The notes beneath the pieces are model-generated. The model was not told the origin of the DNA. It was given only the letters and a program-made list of their open reading frames with translations, and ran no database searches. Made by a program: the position numbers and the translations under genes. A stretch of 13,336 nucleotides of DNA, from the NCBI GenBank assembly GCA_012521935.1, contig JAAYLJ010000022.1, positions 1 through 13,336 of the forward strand. The letters run 5' to 3'. Each line of letters opens with the position of its first letter. The first letter of the stretch is position 1. The DNA comes from Campylobacteraceae bacterium (GTDB lineage Bacteria; Campylobacterota; Campylobacteria; Campylobacterales; Campylobacteraceae). Positions 5,750 through 13,336 of the stretch are shown piece by piece.

Positions 5750-6647
5750 CTTTAACTCCACTTGAAATTTCTAAAGTGATTATGCTATCTTCAACCTTAC
5801 TTAAATCTCCCATTTCACCAGTTTTAATATAGTTTGCAAAAGCCATCAACTCTTTAAAAAGTGGTTCTTCTTTTTCAACTAAGCAGTTTCTAACTACATA
5901 TGAAAAGTTTTTTTGATATGAAGAGTATTCAACTAAAGATTGAGACATCAAATCAGCCTCATAATACCCCTCTTTAGTTGCAACTTCTATGGTTCTTTTT
6001 CTAAATGGAGTTAGCCAATTTGTTGTTATGCTTGCAACTATTTCACTCTCAAGTTGGAAAGAAAGAATCGCATTATCTTCATGATTGTTATGAATTTTGC
6101 GAGATTTAAAAATAGCTTGCTTTTTAATTTCACAACTTGAGATAAATCTAATTAAATCAATATCATGAACAGCTAAATCAGTTAAAACTCCAACATCAGA
6201 TATCCTAGGAGGGAAGGGCCCAACTCTAGTAATATCAATGCTGTAAATCTCTTTATCTTTTAACTCATTTTTCAAAGCTTTAACTACTGGATTAAATCTT
6301 TCAATATACCCCACGCACACTTTTGCGCCCACTTCTTTGGCTTTATTTAAAATCTCTTTACCCTCTTTTGCATTTGAAGCAACTGGTTTTTCAATGAAGA
6401 GATCTTTTCCTTTTTCTAAGAATTTAAGCGCAATCTCTTTGTGTAAAAAGGTTGGAACAACTATTAAGGCAGCATCAAAATCCACCTCTTTTATAAGTTT
6501 ATCTACATCTTGATATAGCGGCTCTTCAAAACCATTTTGAGGAGATACATCGCAAAGCGCGACTAGCTCTACATTTGGGATAGTTTTTAAAACACGGTAG
6601 TGATTCCTCCCCATAGAGCCAAGCCCTACAAGGACAACCCTAATCAT
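5742..6647 (-). CDS. gnnA: GnnA-like Gfo/Idh/MocA oxidoreductase, UDP-GlcNAc 3-dehydrogenase
   Basis: This 301-residue protein is a Gfo/Idh/MocA NAD(P)-dependent dehydrogenase: Rossmann loop GLGSMGRNH at 8-16, EKP at 86-88 (its lysine is the usual catalytic residue), and the substrate-side DLAVHDIDLI at 157-166. Paired with a WbpE/GnnB-type aminotransferase it most likely oxidises C3 of UDP-GlcNAc, giving the 3-keto sugar that GnnB aminates. In Acidithiobacillus and C. jejuni this pair makes UDP-GlcNAc3N for lipid A with amide-linked acyl chains. The neighbours hemH, gnnB and alaS match the C. jejuni gnnA locus as I recall it. The ATG overlaps the gnnB stop as ATGA and has AAGGAAG five bases upstream. 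The alternative is a WbpB-type enzyme acting on UDP-GlcNAc uronate, which sequence reading alone cannot exclude. Confidence 0.78.
   Translation of the reverse strand: MIRVVLVGLGSMGRNHYRVLKTIPNVELVALCDVSPQNGFEEPLYQDVDKLIKEVDFDAALIVVPTFLHKEIALKFLEKGKDLFIEKPVASNAKEGKEILNKAKEVGAKVCVGYIERFNPVVKALKNELKDKEIYSIDITRVGPFPPRISDVGVLTDLAVHDIDLIRFISSCEIKKQAIFKSRKIHNNHEDNAILSFQLESEIVASITTNWLTPFRKRTIEVATKEGYYEADLMSQSLVEYSSYQKNFSYVVRNCLVEKEEPLFKELMAFANYIKTGEMGDLSKVEDSIITLEISSGVKDE
5756..5759 (-). promoter_or_regulatory. Shine-Dalgarno that decides the hemH start
   Basis: GGAG lies six bases upstream of the ATG at 5749-5747, inside the last codons of gnnA. It argues against the GTG at 5761, which would have this site inside the coding region. 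Confidence 0.55.
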
Positions 6648-7738
6648 AAAACTTCCTTTAATGAAGCTATGATTTGCTCTTGATCCTCTTTTTTTAGATA
6701 TGGACTCATTGGAAGACTCAAAATTTCGCTAGAAATTTGCTCACTTACTGGAAAATCTCCCTTTTTATACCCCAAATAAAAAAATGCAGGTTGCAAATGA
6801 AGAGGAATTGGGTAGTGAATGGCAGTTGGTATCTTCTTTTCATTTAAGTGCTTAATCACTCTATCTCTATCTTTAACTCTAATGGAATACTGTGCATATA
6901 CGGAGGTTTTATGCTCATTTACTTTAGGCGTAATACAAAGAGCGCTCAGTGCTTTATCATATCTTTTAGCTACTTCATTTCGCTTTTTAAGCTCCTTTTT
7001 GAAACGCTTTAGTTTTACATTTAAAATGGCTGCTTGAATGGTGTCTAATCTTCCATTAATGCCAATATATTCATGCTTATATCTACTCTCTTGCCCATGA
7101 TTTAATAGCATTTTAATTTTTTTAGCAAGATTGTCATCATTTAAAAGCAAAGCTCCTCCATCTCCATAGCATCCAAGAGGTTTTGAGGGAAAGAAACTTG
7201 TACACCCAATGGTAGATAAAGATAGGCTTTTTTTACCCTTATATTCTGCACCAAAACTTTGTGCCCCATCTTCAATCACTGGGATAGATTTTTTCTTTGC
7301 TATCTCATTTATCTCATCCATATCTGGACATTGGCCATATAAAGATACAGGCATTATGGCTTTTGTTTTAGGTGTTATGGCTCTTTTTAATTTGTTTGGA
7401 TCTAAAGTATAATCATCCTCTTTAATGTCCACAAAAACAGGTTTTGCTTTTAAAAATGAGATAACTTCTGCTGAGGCAATGAAGGTAAAAGGAGTTGTGA
7501 TTATCTCATCTTCTGGCCCAATATCCAAAGCCATCAAAGAGAGCAAAAGCGCATCAGTTCCGCTTGAGCAAGCTATTGCATGTTTTGTATCACAATATTT
7601 TGCAAGAGCATTTTCTAAAACTCCAATCTCTTTTCCCATGATAAACTCAGTAGAGTTTAAAACTGATTCAATTGCCTTTAAAAACTCATCTTTATCATTT
7701 AAGTAGGGAGTTTTCAAGTCGATAAATGGCATATTCAT
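6644..7738 (-). CDS. gnnB: GnnB-like DegT/DnrJ/EryC1 aminotransferase (3-amino sugar formation)
   Basis: A 364-residue PLP aminotransferase of the DegT/DnrJ/EryC1 family acting on nucleotide sugars. Visible marks are SSGTDALLLSL near 58-68 (phosphate-binding region), IEDGAQSFGA at 155-164 with the PLP-ring aspartate D157, and FFPSKPLGCYGDGG at 182-195 with the Schiff-base lysine K186. The segments SLYGQCPDMDEIN, NGRLDTIQAAIL and AIHYPIPLHLQP resemble the WbpE/GnnB branch. Partnered with GnnA it would aminate the 3-keto UDP-GlcNAc, using glutamate as donor, to yield UDP-GlcNAc3N for LpxA. The start is ATG at 7738 with AAAGG six bases upstream; ATG 7732 is a possible alternative. It is first in the minus-strand group, and a TATAAT element lies 33 bases upstream. 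Confidence 0.8.
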   Translation of the reverse strand: MNMPFIDLKTPYLNDKDEFLKAIESVLNSTEFIMGKEIGVLENALAKYCDTKHAIACSSGTDALLLSLMALDIGPEDEIITTPFTFIASAEVISFLKAKPVFVDIKEDDYTLDPNKLKRAITPKTKAIMPVSLYGQCPDMDEINEIAKKKSIPVIEDGAQSFGAEYKGKKSLSLSTIGCTSFFPSKPLGCYGDGGALLLNDDNLAKKIKMLLNHGQESRYKHEYIGINGRLDTIQAAILNVKLKRFKKELKKRNEVAKRYDKALSALCITPKVNEHKTSVYAQYSIRVKDRDRVIKHLNEKKIPTAIHYPIPLHLQPAFFYLGYKKGDFPVSEQISSEILSLPMSPYLKKEDQEQIIASLKEVL

Positions 7739-7770
7739 AAAAAGCCTTTGGTTGTTTTGTGAGAAAACGC

Positions 7771-7776
7771 ATTATA
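7771..7776 (-). promoter_or_regulatory. -10 promoter element for gnnB-gnnA-hemH
   Basis: A perfect TATAAT on the minus strand, in the context GAGTATAATGCG, lies 33 bases before the gnnB ATG. There is no clear -35 hexamer at the usual distance, which is typical for housekeeping promoters in Campylobacterota. Confidence 0.6.
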
Positions 7777-7838
7777 CTCTTTAGATGCTTTTAGGTTGAT
7801 AAAGCTTTTTTGATAGAGAAATTTAAACCTATATTGGC

Positions 7839-7844
7839 TAAAAT
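7839..7844 (+). promoter_or_regulatory. Candidate -10 element for alaS
   Basis: TAAAAT in the context GGCTAAAATGATA lies 34 bases before the alaS ATG and would start transcription near 7851. No -35 element is evident, and an alternative TATATT lies at 7830-7835, so the exact element is uncertain. Confidence 0.35.
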
Positions 7845-7877
7845 GATAAGAATTTTTACACAAGAGGAAGCTAAAAT

Positions 7878-10430
7878 ATGGACATTAGGGCTGAGTTTAT
7901 TAAGTTTTTTGAAAAAAAAGGACATAAGTTTGTGCCAAGCGCACCCTTAGTCCCTGAAGATGCTAGTTTGCTTTTTACAAATGCGGGAATGGTTCCATTT
8001 AAAACTATTTTTACAGGTGAAGTTCCAATCCCAAATCCTCCACGAGCTGTTAGCTGTCAAACCTGTATTAGAGCAGGCGGAAAACACAATGATTTAGACA
8101 ATGTTGGCTACACAGCAAGACACCATACTTTTTTTGAAATGCTTGGCAATTTTTCATTTGGGGATTATTTTAAAGAAGATGCCATTGCCTATGCTTGGGA
8201 GTTTATCACTGAGGTTCTGAAACTTCCTAAAGAAAAACTCTGGGTTACCATTCATGATAGTGATGATGAGGCGGAAGAGATTTGGCAAAAACATATCTCA
8301 AAAGATAGAATTTTAAGATTTGGAGATGAGGATAACTTTTGGCAAATGGGAGATACAGGGCCTTGCGGACCTTGTAGTGAGATATTTATAGACCAAGGTA
8401 AGGAGCATTTTAACTCCCCTGAGGATAGACTTGGCGGGGATGGAGATAGATTTTTAGAGATTTGGAATTTAGTTTTTATGCAGTATGAAAGATCTAGTGA
8501 TGGTACTTTAACTCCTTTGCCAAAGCCATCAATTGATACAGGAATGGGGCTTGAGAGGATGGTTGCAGTAAAGGAGGGAAAATTTAGCAATTATGATAGC
8601 TCTTTATTTATGCCCTTAATCAATGAAGTTGCAAAGATTTGCAATAAGCCTTATGAGTATGAGAGTGGCGCAAGTTATAGAGTGATAGCAGATCATGTTA
8701 GGGCGAGCGCTTTTTTACTAGCCCAAGGGGTTAATTTTGACAAAGAAGGCAGAGGGTATGTTCTTAGAAGAATCCTAAGAAGAGCCATTAGACATGGATA
8801 TTTGCTTGGAATTAGTGAGCCATTTATCTATAAGCTCTTAGATCCACTTTGTGATTTGATGGGTGGGCATTATGAGTATTTGGTAGAGAAAAAAGAGGCT
8901 ATAGCCCAGCAAATCAAGCTTGAAGAGGAGAGATTTTTATCTACAATAGCTTTAGGATTAGAGCTTTTTCAAGAAGAGTTGAAAAATAGTAAAGAGTATT
9001 TTAGTGCTGATATAGCTTTTAAACTTTATGACACCTTTGGTTTTCCACTTGATTTAACTGTGGATATGCTTAGGGAAAAAGGCTTGAAAGTTGATATAGA
9101 GCGCTTTACCAAGCTTATGCAAGAGCAAAAAGATAGAGCTAAAGCTTCATGGAAAGGGAGTGGAGACAAGCTAGCTCAAGGGGAGTTTAAGCCACTTTTA
9201 GAAGAGTTTGGTGCAAATACTTTTGTGGGATATGAAAGACTTGAAGAGGATACAAAAATTTTAGCCTTAATGGATGAAGATTTTAAAATTACTGATAGTT
9301 TAAAAAAAGGCGAGAGTGGATGGGTGTTTTTAGAAAGTACTCCATTTTATGCACAAAGCGGTGGGCAGTGTGGAGATAGTGGTGAGCTTGAGGGTTTAGC
9401 CAAAGTTGAAGACACAAGGCCTTTTTTTGGATTAAACCTCTCACTTGTAAAAGCGTACAAAAACTTAGAAAAAGGGATGAGAGTAAGGGCAAATGTTAGT
9501 AGTGATAGAGAAGAGATTATAAAACACCACTCCGCTACTCATTTAATGCACGCAGCGCTTAAAAAAATTTTAGGAGATCATGTATCTCAAGCTGGCTCTT
9601 TAGTTGAAGCTTCAAGGCTTCGCTTTGACTTTTCTCATCCAAAAGCATTAACTAATGAAGAGATTAAAGAGGTTGAAAGAGTTGTAAATGAGTATATATT
9701 TAGTGCTTTTAGCAATAAAACTGAATATATGCCACTAAAAGAGGCTAAAAAAAGCGGAGCAGTTGCGCTTTTTGGTGAAAAGTATGATGAGAATGTAAGA
9801 GTCGTTAGCTTTGGAGGTGCTAGTAAGGAGCTTTGTGGGGGAGTCCATGTAAAAAATAGTGCAGAAATAGGCTTGTTTTTTATAGTAAAAGAGTCAGGTG
9901 TTAGTGCTGGGGTTAGAAGAGTTGAAGCAGTTTGTGGAAGAAGTGCTTTAAAGCTTGCAAAATCATGGCAAGATGAAGTGGCCTTGGCTTTAAATGAGTT
10001 AAAATCACAAAGCTTAAACCTTGGCATAAATAGATTAAAAGATGAAAATAGAGCCTTAAAAAAAGAGATAGAAACTTTACAAAAAAGTAAACAATCTCCA
10101 CTTAAAAGTGAGAATTTTAAAGGAGTTGAGCTCATTATTGATGAGGTAGAGGCTGGAGACATTAAGCAAATTATAGATGAGGTTAAAAACCAAAAACAAA
10201 GTGTTGCTATTTTACTGTTTCAAAAAAAAGATGATAAAGTTTTAATTGCTGCTGGGGTTAAAAATGCACCAATAAAAGCTGGAAGTTTGATTAAAGAGAT
10301 AGCTCCAAAAGTTGGAGGCGGAGGTGGCGGAAGAGATGATTTTGCTCAAGCAGGAGGTAAAAATCCAGCTGGCATTAAGGATGCAAAAATTGCAGCAAAA
10401 GAGTATGTTAAGAGTGTATTGGAGGTATGA
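7878..10430 (+). CDS. alaS: AlaS, alanyl-tRNA synthetase
   Basis: AlaS charges tRNA-Ala and clears mischarged Ser/Gly-tRNA-Ala. The 850 residues show the usual order: a class II catalytic core from residue 1 with PRAVSCQTCIRAGGKHND near 55-72 and RHHTFFEMLGNFSFG at 81-95, a tRNA-recognition helical domain, then the editing domain with the zinc-type motifs HSATH (H551 and H555) and CGGVH (C653, H657), and a C-terminal C-Ala domain with a glycine run and RDDFAQAGG. Length is normal. The ATG has GAGGAAG seven to eight bases upstream. It leads a tight plus-strand series; its TGA overlaps the next start (TGATG). No missing key residue or break was noticed. Confidence 0.97.
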   Translation: MDIRAEFIKFFEKKGHKFVPSAPLVPEDASLLFTNAGMVPFKTIFTGEVPIPNPPRAVSCQTCIRAGGKHNDLDNVGYTARHHTFFEMLGNFSFGDYFKEDAIAYAWEFITEVLKLPKEKLWVTIHDSDDEAEEIWQKHISKDRILRFGDEDNFWQMGDTGPCGPCSEIFIDQGKEHFNSPEDRLGGDGDRFLEIWNLVFMQYERSSDGTLTPLPKPSIDTGMGLERMVAVKEGKFSNYDSSLFMPLINEVAKICNKPYEYESGASYRVIADHVRASAFLLAQGVNFDKEGRGYVLRRILRRAIRHGYLLGISEPFIYKLLDPLCDLMGGHYEYLVEKKEAIAQQIKLEEERFLSTIALGLELFQEELKNSKEYFSADIAFKLYDTFGFPLDLTVDMLREKGLKVDIERFTKLMQEQKDRAKASWKGSGDKLAQGEFKPLLEEFGANTFVGYERLEEDTKILALMDEDFKITDSLKKGESGWVFLESTPFYAQSGGQCGDSGELEGLAKVEDTRPFFGLNLSLVKAYKNLEKGMRVRANVSSDREEIIKHHSATHLMHAALKKILGDHVSQAGSLVEASRLRFDFSHPKALTNEEIKEVERVVNEYIFSAFSNKTEYMPLKEAKKSGAVALFGEKYDENVRVVSFGGASKELCGGVHVKNSAEIGLFFIVKESGVSAGVRRVEAVCGRSALKLAKSWQDEVALALNELKSQSLNLGINRLKDENRALKKEIETLQKSKQSPLKSENFKGVELIIDEVEAGDIKQIIDEVKNQKQSVAILLFQKKDDKVLIAAGVKNAPIKAGSLIKEIAPKVGGGGGGRDDFAQAGGKNPAGIKDAKIAAKEYVKSVLEV
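10421..10425 (+). promoter_or_regulatory. Shine-Dalgarno that decides the start after alaS
   Basis: GGAGG inside the last alaS codons is one base from ATG 10427 but four bases from ATG 10430. Only the second gives workable spacing, so the next gene is called from 10430. Confidence 0.5.
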
Positions 10431-10927
10431 TGCGCGAACTTTTAATTGAAATTTTTGGGAATTTTACTAGGCTTATAATTTTACTTCACATAGTTTCTGC
10501 TACATTGTTAATTGGTGGGCTTTTTGTTTTAAGAGTAGTGGCAGCTCCCGTTTTAAAAAGAATTAAAGATGACAAAGATAGAGTAGAGAAGTCTCTTTTT
10601 CTAATGAAACGCTTTGGTATTTTTGTACTACCAGTTATGTTGGTGCTTATTTTAGCTTCAGTTTTTATGAATGTAGGACTTGGTTTTAAATATGGAAATC
10701 CAACTATGTATATCTTAGTTCATACAAAAGAAGCCATTTGGACTTTTATTGCATTTAATTTTATATATATGATTTTTAAGTATAAAAATGCAAAAAAAGC
10801 ATACAGTGAAGGGGAGTGGGTAGAGGCGGAGGAGAATATAGTTTTAATGATAAATTATCTAATCCCATTAAACTTTGTATTAGGATTTATAGCTACATAT
10901 TTAGGGATTATTTTAAGAGGATATTGA
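10430..10927 (+). CDS. Four-helix integral membrane protein, CopD-like
   Basis: The 165-residue product is dominated by four hydrophobic segments at about 14-37, 61-84, 93-117 and 137-162, with short charged loops, so it is an inner-membrane protein without a cleaved signal. The first segment (LLHIVSATLLIGGLFVL) resembles the first helix of CopD-type copper-resistance or haem-binding membrane proteins, and H20 and H98 are membrane-near histidines that could bind a metal or haem; this likeness is by eye and is weak. The gene starts in a TGATG overlap with alaS and ends in another with maf, so it is translationally coupled to both. I do not recall a counterpart in the C. jejuni alaS-maf interval. 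No substrate or partner can be assigned. Confidence 0.75.
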   Translation: MRELLIEIFGNFTRLIILLHIVSATLLIGGLFVLRVVAAPVLKRIKDDKDRVEKSLFLMKRFGIFVLPVMLVLILASVFMNVGLGFKYGNPTMYILVHTKEAIWTFIAFNFIYMIFKYKNAKKAYSEGEWVEAEENIVLMINYLIPLNFVLGFIATYLGIILRGY

Positions 10928-11478
10928 TGTTAATTTTAGCTTCAAACTCAGCAACAAGAGCCCAAATCTTAAATGAAAATGGCATTAATTTCATTCAAAA
11001 AAATATAGATTTTAATGAAAAGCAAATTAAGTTCTCTTTGCCAAAAGAGTATGTTTATAGTGTAACAAAAGGGAAATATGAGCACTTTTTAAGCACTCAT
11101 GGAGATAAAGATCCATTTGTTTGTGCTGATACCATAGTTGTTTGCAAAGAAGAGATTTTACAAAAAGCTAAAGATAAGAATGAAGCTAAAAAGATGCTTT
11201 TAAAACAAAGTGGCTCAAAAGTAAAGATTATTACATGTATGATTTACCACTCAAAAAACCTTCATTTAGAGGATTTAAGCGTTACAACTTACCAGTTTAA
11301 GCCATTTGACATAAATAGATTAGAAGAGTATTTAAACTCCAACAAATGGGAAGGAAAGGCTGGAGCTTGCATGGTTGAGGATTTTTGTAAAGAGTATATT
11401 TTAACTACAAATGGATTAAAAAGTACAGCTAGAGGGCTTAGTGTAGAAAAACTTATTCCATTTTTAGGAAATTTATGA
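10927..11478 (+). CDS. maf: Maf-family nucleotide pyrophosphatase
   Basis: Maf proteins hydrolyse non-canonical or pyrimidine nucleoside triphosphates to monophosphates; in some bacteria overexpression affects septation. The 183-residue product starts LILASNSATRAQIL, the LASxSxxR nucleotide-binding motif, and has CADTIVV at 66-72, whose D68 matches the catalytic aspartate. The GKAGAC segment near 145 corresponds to the usual KAGxY region. Length is normal. The ATG at 10927 has AAGAGG ending eight bases upstream. An upstream in-frame start at 10816 would lie inside the previous gene and adds residues unlike the family, so it is not used. The TGA of the membrane protein overlaps this start, and its own end overlaps the ABC ATPase as ATGA. 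Confidence 0.88.
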   Translation: MLILASNSATRAQILNENGINFIQKNIDFNEKQIKFSLPKEYVYSVTKGKYEHFLSTHGDKDPFVCADTIVVCKEEILQKAKDKNEAKKMLLKQSGSKVKIITCMIYHSKNLHLEDLSVTTYQFKPFDINRLEEYLNSNKWEGKAGACMVEDFCKEYILTTNGLKSTARGLSVEKLIPFLGNL

Positions 11479-12164
11479 GTTTGGAGTGTAAAAAAGTCTT
11501 CATTAAGAGTAAAGATAGAGTTTTAGTTGATATATGTTTTAAAATAGAGAAAAGTTTAGCTTTAGTTGGAGAGAGTGGTAGTGGAAAAAGTTTAACTCTT
11601 AAAGCTCTTCTTGGGCTAATTCCATCAAGTTTGCATTATGAAGTGGATTGTAGCGCGCCTTTTGAGTTAAAAAGAGGAGAGAGCGTCTCATTTGTACCTC
11701 AAAACCCTTTTACTGCGCTTTCACCTTTAACTAAGATAAAAGATCAATTTTTTCACAATGAGGCAGGTGAGTTTTTAAAAATGGTAAAGCTTGATAGCGA
11801 AATTTTAAAAAGATTTCCACCAGAACTTAGTGGCGGACAGCTACAAAGAGTGGTGATAGCAATGGCTATTTCAACAGATCCAAAACTGATTTTACTAGAT
11901 GAGCCAACTACTGCGCTTGATTTAAAAACTACAAAATCTATTTTAAAACTTTTAAAAAATTTGCAAAATGAGTTAAATTTTTCTATGCTATTTGTAACTC
12001 ATGATATAGACTCAGCAAAGGAGTTGTGCGAGGATATAGTGGTGCTAAAAAATGGAAAAGTAGTTGAAGAGGGCAAAATGCAAGAGGTTTTAAAAAAGCC
12101 TAAAAACCCATATACAAAAGCCTTAATTGAGGCAGGATTTTCAAATAAAGAGTTTAGAAAATGA
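11475..12164 (+). CDS. Lone ABC transporter ATP-binding protein (peptide/nickel-type)
   Basis: The 229 residues form one complete ABC ATPase: Walker A GESGSGKS at 32-39, Q-loop Q76 in VPQNPF, signature LSGGQ at 118-122, Walker B LILLDEP at 138-144 and switch histidine H176 in THD. The closest likeness by eye is to the OppD/DppD/NikD group, because of the QNPFTALSP segment and the C-terminal NPYTKALIEA. It is shorter than typical OppD/DppD and lacks their long C-terminal extension. No permease or binding protein gene lies beside it, so either its partners are elsewhere or the ATPase has another role. It is embedded between maf and the PBP1A gene with ATGA overlaps at both ends, and AGGA lies a few bases before its ATG. 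Confidence 0.85.
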   Translation: MSLECKKVFIKSKDRVLVDICFKIEKSLALVGESGSGKSLTLKALLGLIPSSLHYEVDCSAPFELKRGESVSFVPQNPFTALSPLTKIKDQFFHNEAGEFLKMVKLDSEILKRFPPELSGGQLQRVVIAMAISTDPKLILLDEPTTALDLKTTKSILKLLKNLQNELNFSMLFVTHDIDSAKELCEDIVVLKNGKVVEEGKMQEVLKKPKNPYTKALIEAGFSNKEFRK

Positions 12165-13336
12165 GATATCTTTTTGTTTTTTTTACCATTAGTGTCATTT
12201 TTGTAGTTGGTGGATTTATATATATCTACTCTCAAATTAGATTTGATGCTTACTCAATAATAGATTATAAACCAAAACTTACTACTCAATTTTTTGATAG
12301 GAATGGAAAATTAGTTGCAAACTTATTTGATGGAGAACATAGGCTCTATACAACTTATGAAGAGATTCCACCAAGAGTGATTGAAGCGCTAGTCGCCATT
12401 GAAGATACATCTTTTTTTGAACACAGTGGGATAAATATTGAGGCAATTTTTAGGGCAATCATTAAAGATATTAAAGCTATGAGTTTAGTTGAGGGGGCTA
12501 GCACCATAACCCAGCAGCTTATAAAAAATGTTGTATTAACTAGAGAAAAGACAGTAAAAAGAAAGCTAAATGAAGCGGTGTTGGCTTTAAAAATTGAAAA
12601 TGAGTTGACAAAAGAGGAGATTTTACAAAGATATTTAACTCATGTATATTTAGGACATGGATATTATGGCATTAAAAGCGCCGCGATGGGCTATTTTAAT
12701 AAAAAATTAAATGAGTTAACACTAAAAGAGAGTGCACTTTTAGTTGGTCTTGCAAAAGCCCCAAGTAGCTATGATCCTACAAGAAATTTTGATTTAGCGC
12801 TAGCTAGAAGCCATCAAGTGCTCTCAAGAATGAGAAGCTTAGGATGGATTAGCGAAGATGAGTATATAAGCGCGCTAAATGAAGAGCTTTTAGTGTTTGA
12901 TGAATCTTTAACACAAAATAGAGCACCCTATGTCATAGATGAAGCGATTAGGCAGCTTAATAAAAGTATTGACAATTTAAAAACAGGTGGATATAGCGTA
13001 CATTTAACTATCGATCTTTTAATGCAACAAATTGGACATGAGGCGGTAAATAAAGGGATAGATGGGATTAAAAGTAGAGATAAAGAGGCAGATGAGCCTA
13101 AGCTAAATGGTGCTTTAATTGCCATGAAGGCTAATAGTGGAGAAATGTTAGCTTTGGTTGGCGGGGCTGATTATAGTAAGAGTAATTTTAACCGAACAGT
13201 TCAAAGCATAAGACAGCCAGGAAGTAGTTTTAAACCTTTCTTGTACCAATCCGCATTAGATATGGGTTACTCTCCATATAGTTTAATCCCAGATATTTCA
13301 AGGGTTTACACCAACTCTAAAGATGAAGATGATAGC
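12161..13336 (+). CDS. pbpA: Class A penicillin-binding protein (PBP1A), 5' part
   Basis: A bifunctional peptidoglycan synthase running off the right edge; 392 codons are visible without a stop. A membrane anchor lies at about 3-25. The GT51 glycosyltransferase domain follows with AIEDTSFFEHSG (catalytic E81), the EGASTITQQLIKN motif and YLGHGYYGI. The transpeptidase domain begins later, with the nucleophile in RQPGSSFKPF (S355, K358). The SxN and KTG motifs would lie beyond the window. The ATG overlaps the ABC ATPase stop as ATGA and its own ribosome binding site is weak, so coupling is likely. Position after alaS-maf fits pbpA of C. jejuni as I recall it. Such enzymes make and cross-link peptidoglycan in the periplasm, next to the FtsW/FtsI and RodA/PBP2 machines. 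Confidence 0.92.
   Translation, partial: MRYLFVFFTISVIFVVGGFIYIYSQIRFDAYSIIDYKPKLTTQFFDRNGKLVANLFDGEHRLYTTYEEIPPRVIEALVAIEDTSFFEHSGINIEAIFRAIIKDIKAMSLVEGASTITQQLIKNVVLTREKTVKRKLNEAVLALKIENELTKEEILQRYLTHVYLGHGYYGIKSAAMGYFNKKLNELTLKESALLVGLAKAPSSYDPTRNFDLALARSHQVLSRMRSLGWISEDEYISALNEELLVFDESLTQNRAPYVIDEAIRQLNKSIDNLKTGGYSVHLTIDLLMQQIGHEAVNKGIDGIKSRDKEADEPKLNGALIAMKANSGEMLALVGGADYSKSNFNRTVQSIRQPGSSFKPFLYQSALDMGYSPYSLIPDISRVYTNSKDEDDS

Noticed and set aside
8252..8590. Minus-strand open frame of 112 codons
   Set aside because: Antisense to the AlaS catalytic region, with no ribosome binding site or family likeness.
9635..10162. Minus-strand open frame of 175 codons
   Set aside because: It lies antisense within alaS over the conserved editing domain; its Ser/Leu/Phe-rich composition is that expected from a shadow frame.
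10816..10926. Longer N-terminus for maf
   Set aside because: The extra residues overlap the membrane protein gene in another frame and do not resemble Maf; the family motif LASxSxxR begins right after ATG 10927.
1..13336. CRISPR arrays, insertion sequences, tRNA or rRNA genes, phage or defence genes
   Set aside because: No regularly spaced repeats, transposase motifs or RNA gene signatures were seen; the window is tightly packed with housekeeping and envelope genes.

Overview
The window is AT-rich chromosomal DNA from a member of Campylobacterota (Epsilonproteobacteria). The evidence is gene content and order: a divergent ftsW-murG / flgB-flgC-fliE-ftsI arrangement, and hemH-gnnA-gnnB next to alaS-maf-pbp1A. 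From memory this second block matches Campylobacter jejuni, but here two extra genes are inserted: a four-helix membrane protein and a lone ABC ATPase. I cannot fix the genus. I see no mobile element, CRISPR array, tRNA or rRNA, and no gene-free stretch longer than about 140 bases.

Layout. (1) Positions 1-1215, minus strand: ftsW followed by the first codons of murG. ftsW carries an in-frame TAA at codon 320. Behind it, 67 further codons still encode a recognisable but altered FtsW C-terminus, ending in the usual ATGA overlap with murG. (2) 1216-1332: a short divergent control region with a GG-N10-GC sigma-54 element facing the flagellar genes and an extended -10 element facing ftsW. (3) 1333-4336, plus strand: flgB, flgC, fliE and the division transpeptidase ftsI, tightly packed. 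(4) 4338-7738, minus strand: gnnB, gnnA, hemH and an unrecognised charged helical protein, read from a TATAAT-type promoter near 7771. (5) 7878-13336, plus strand: alaS, a four-helix membrane protein, maf, a lone ABC ATPase and the 5' part of a class A penicillin-binding protein. All four junctions in this block are overlapping stop/start codons.

Function. Much of the window concerns the cell envelope: septal peptidoglycan polymerase (FtsW), lipid II synthesis (MurG), division transpeptidase (FtsI), bifunctional PBP1A, and the GnnA/GnnB pair, whose product is the 2,3-diamino sugar used for amide-linked lipid A. FlgB, FlgC and FliE form the proximal flagellar rod and its junction with the MS ring. 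AlaS and HemH are housekeeping enzymes.

The strongest anomaly is ftsW. It has a nonsense codon plus several changes in the otherwise conserved last periplasmic-loop motif, in a gene normally essential, while the rest of the frame and the murG junction are intact. The second point of interest is ftsI, which sits behind a flagellar sigma-54 promoter with no visible Shine-Dalgarno of its own. I did not find a clearly new multi-gene system.
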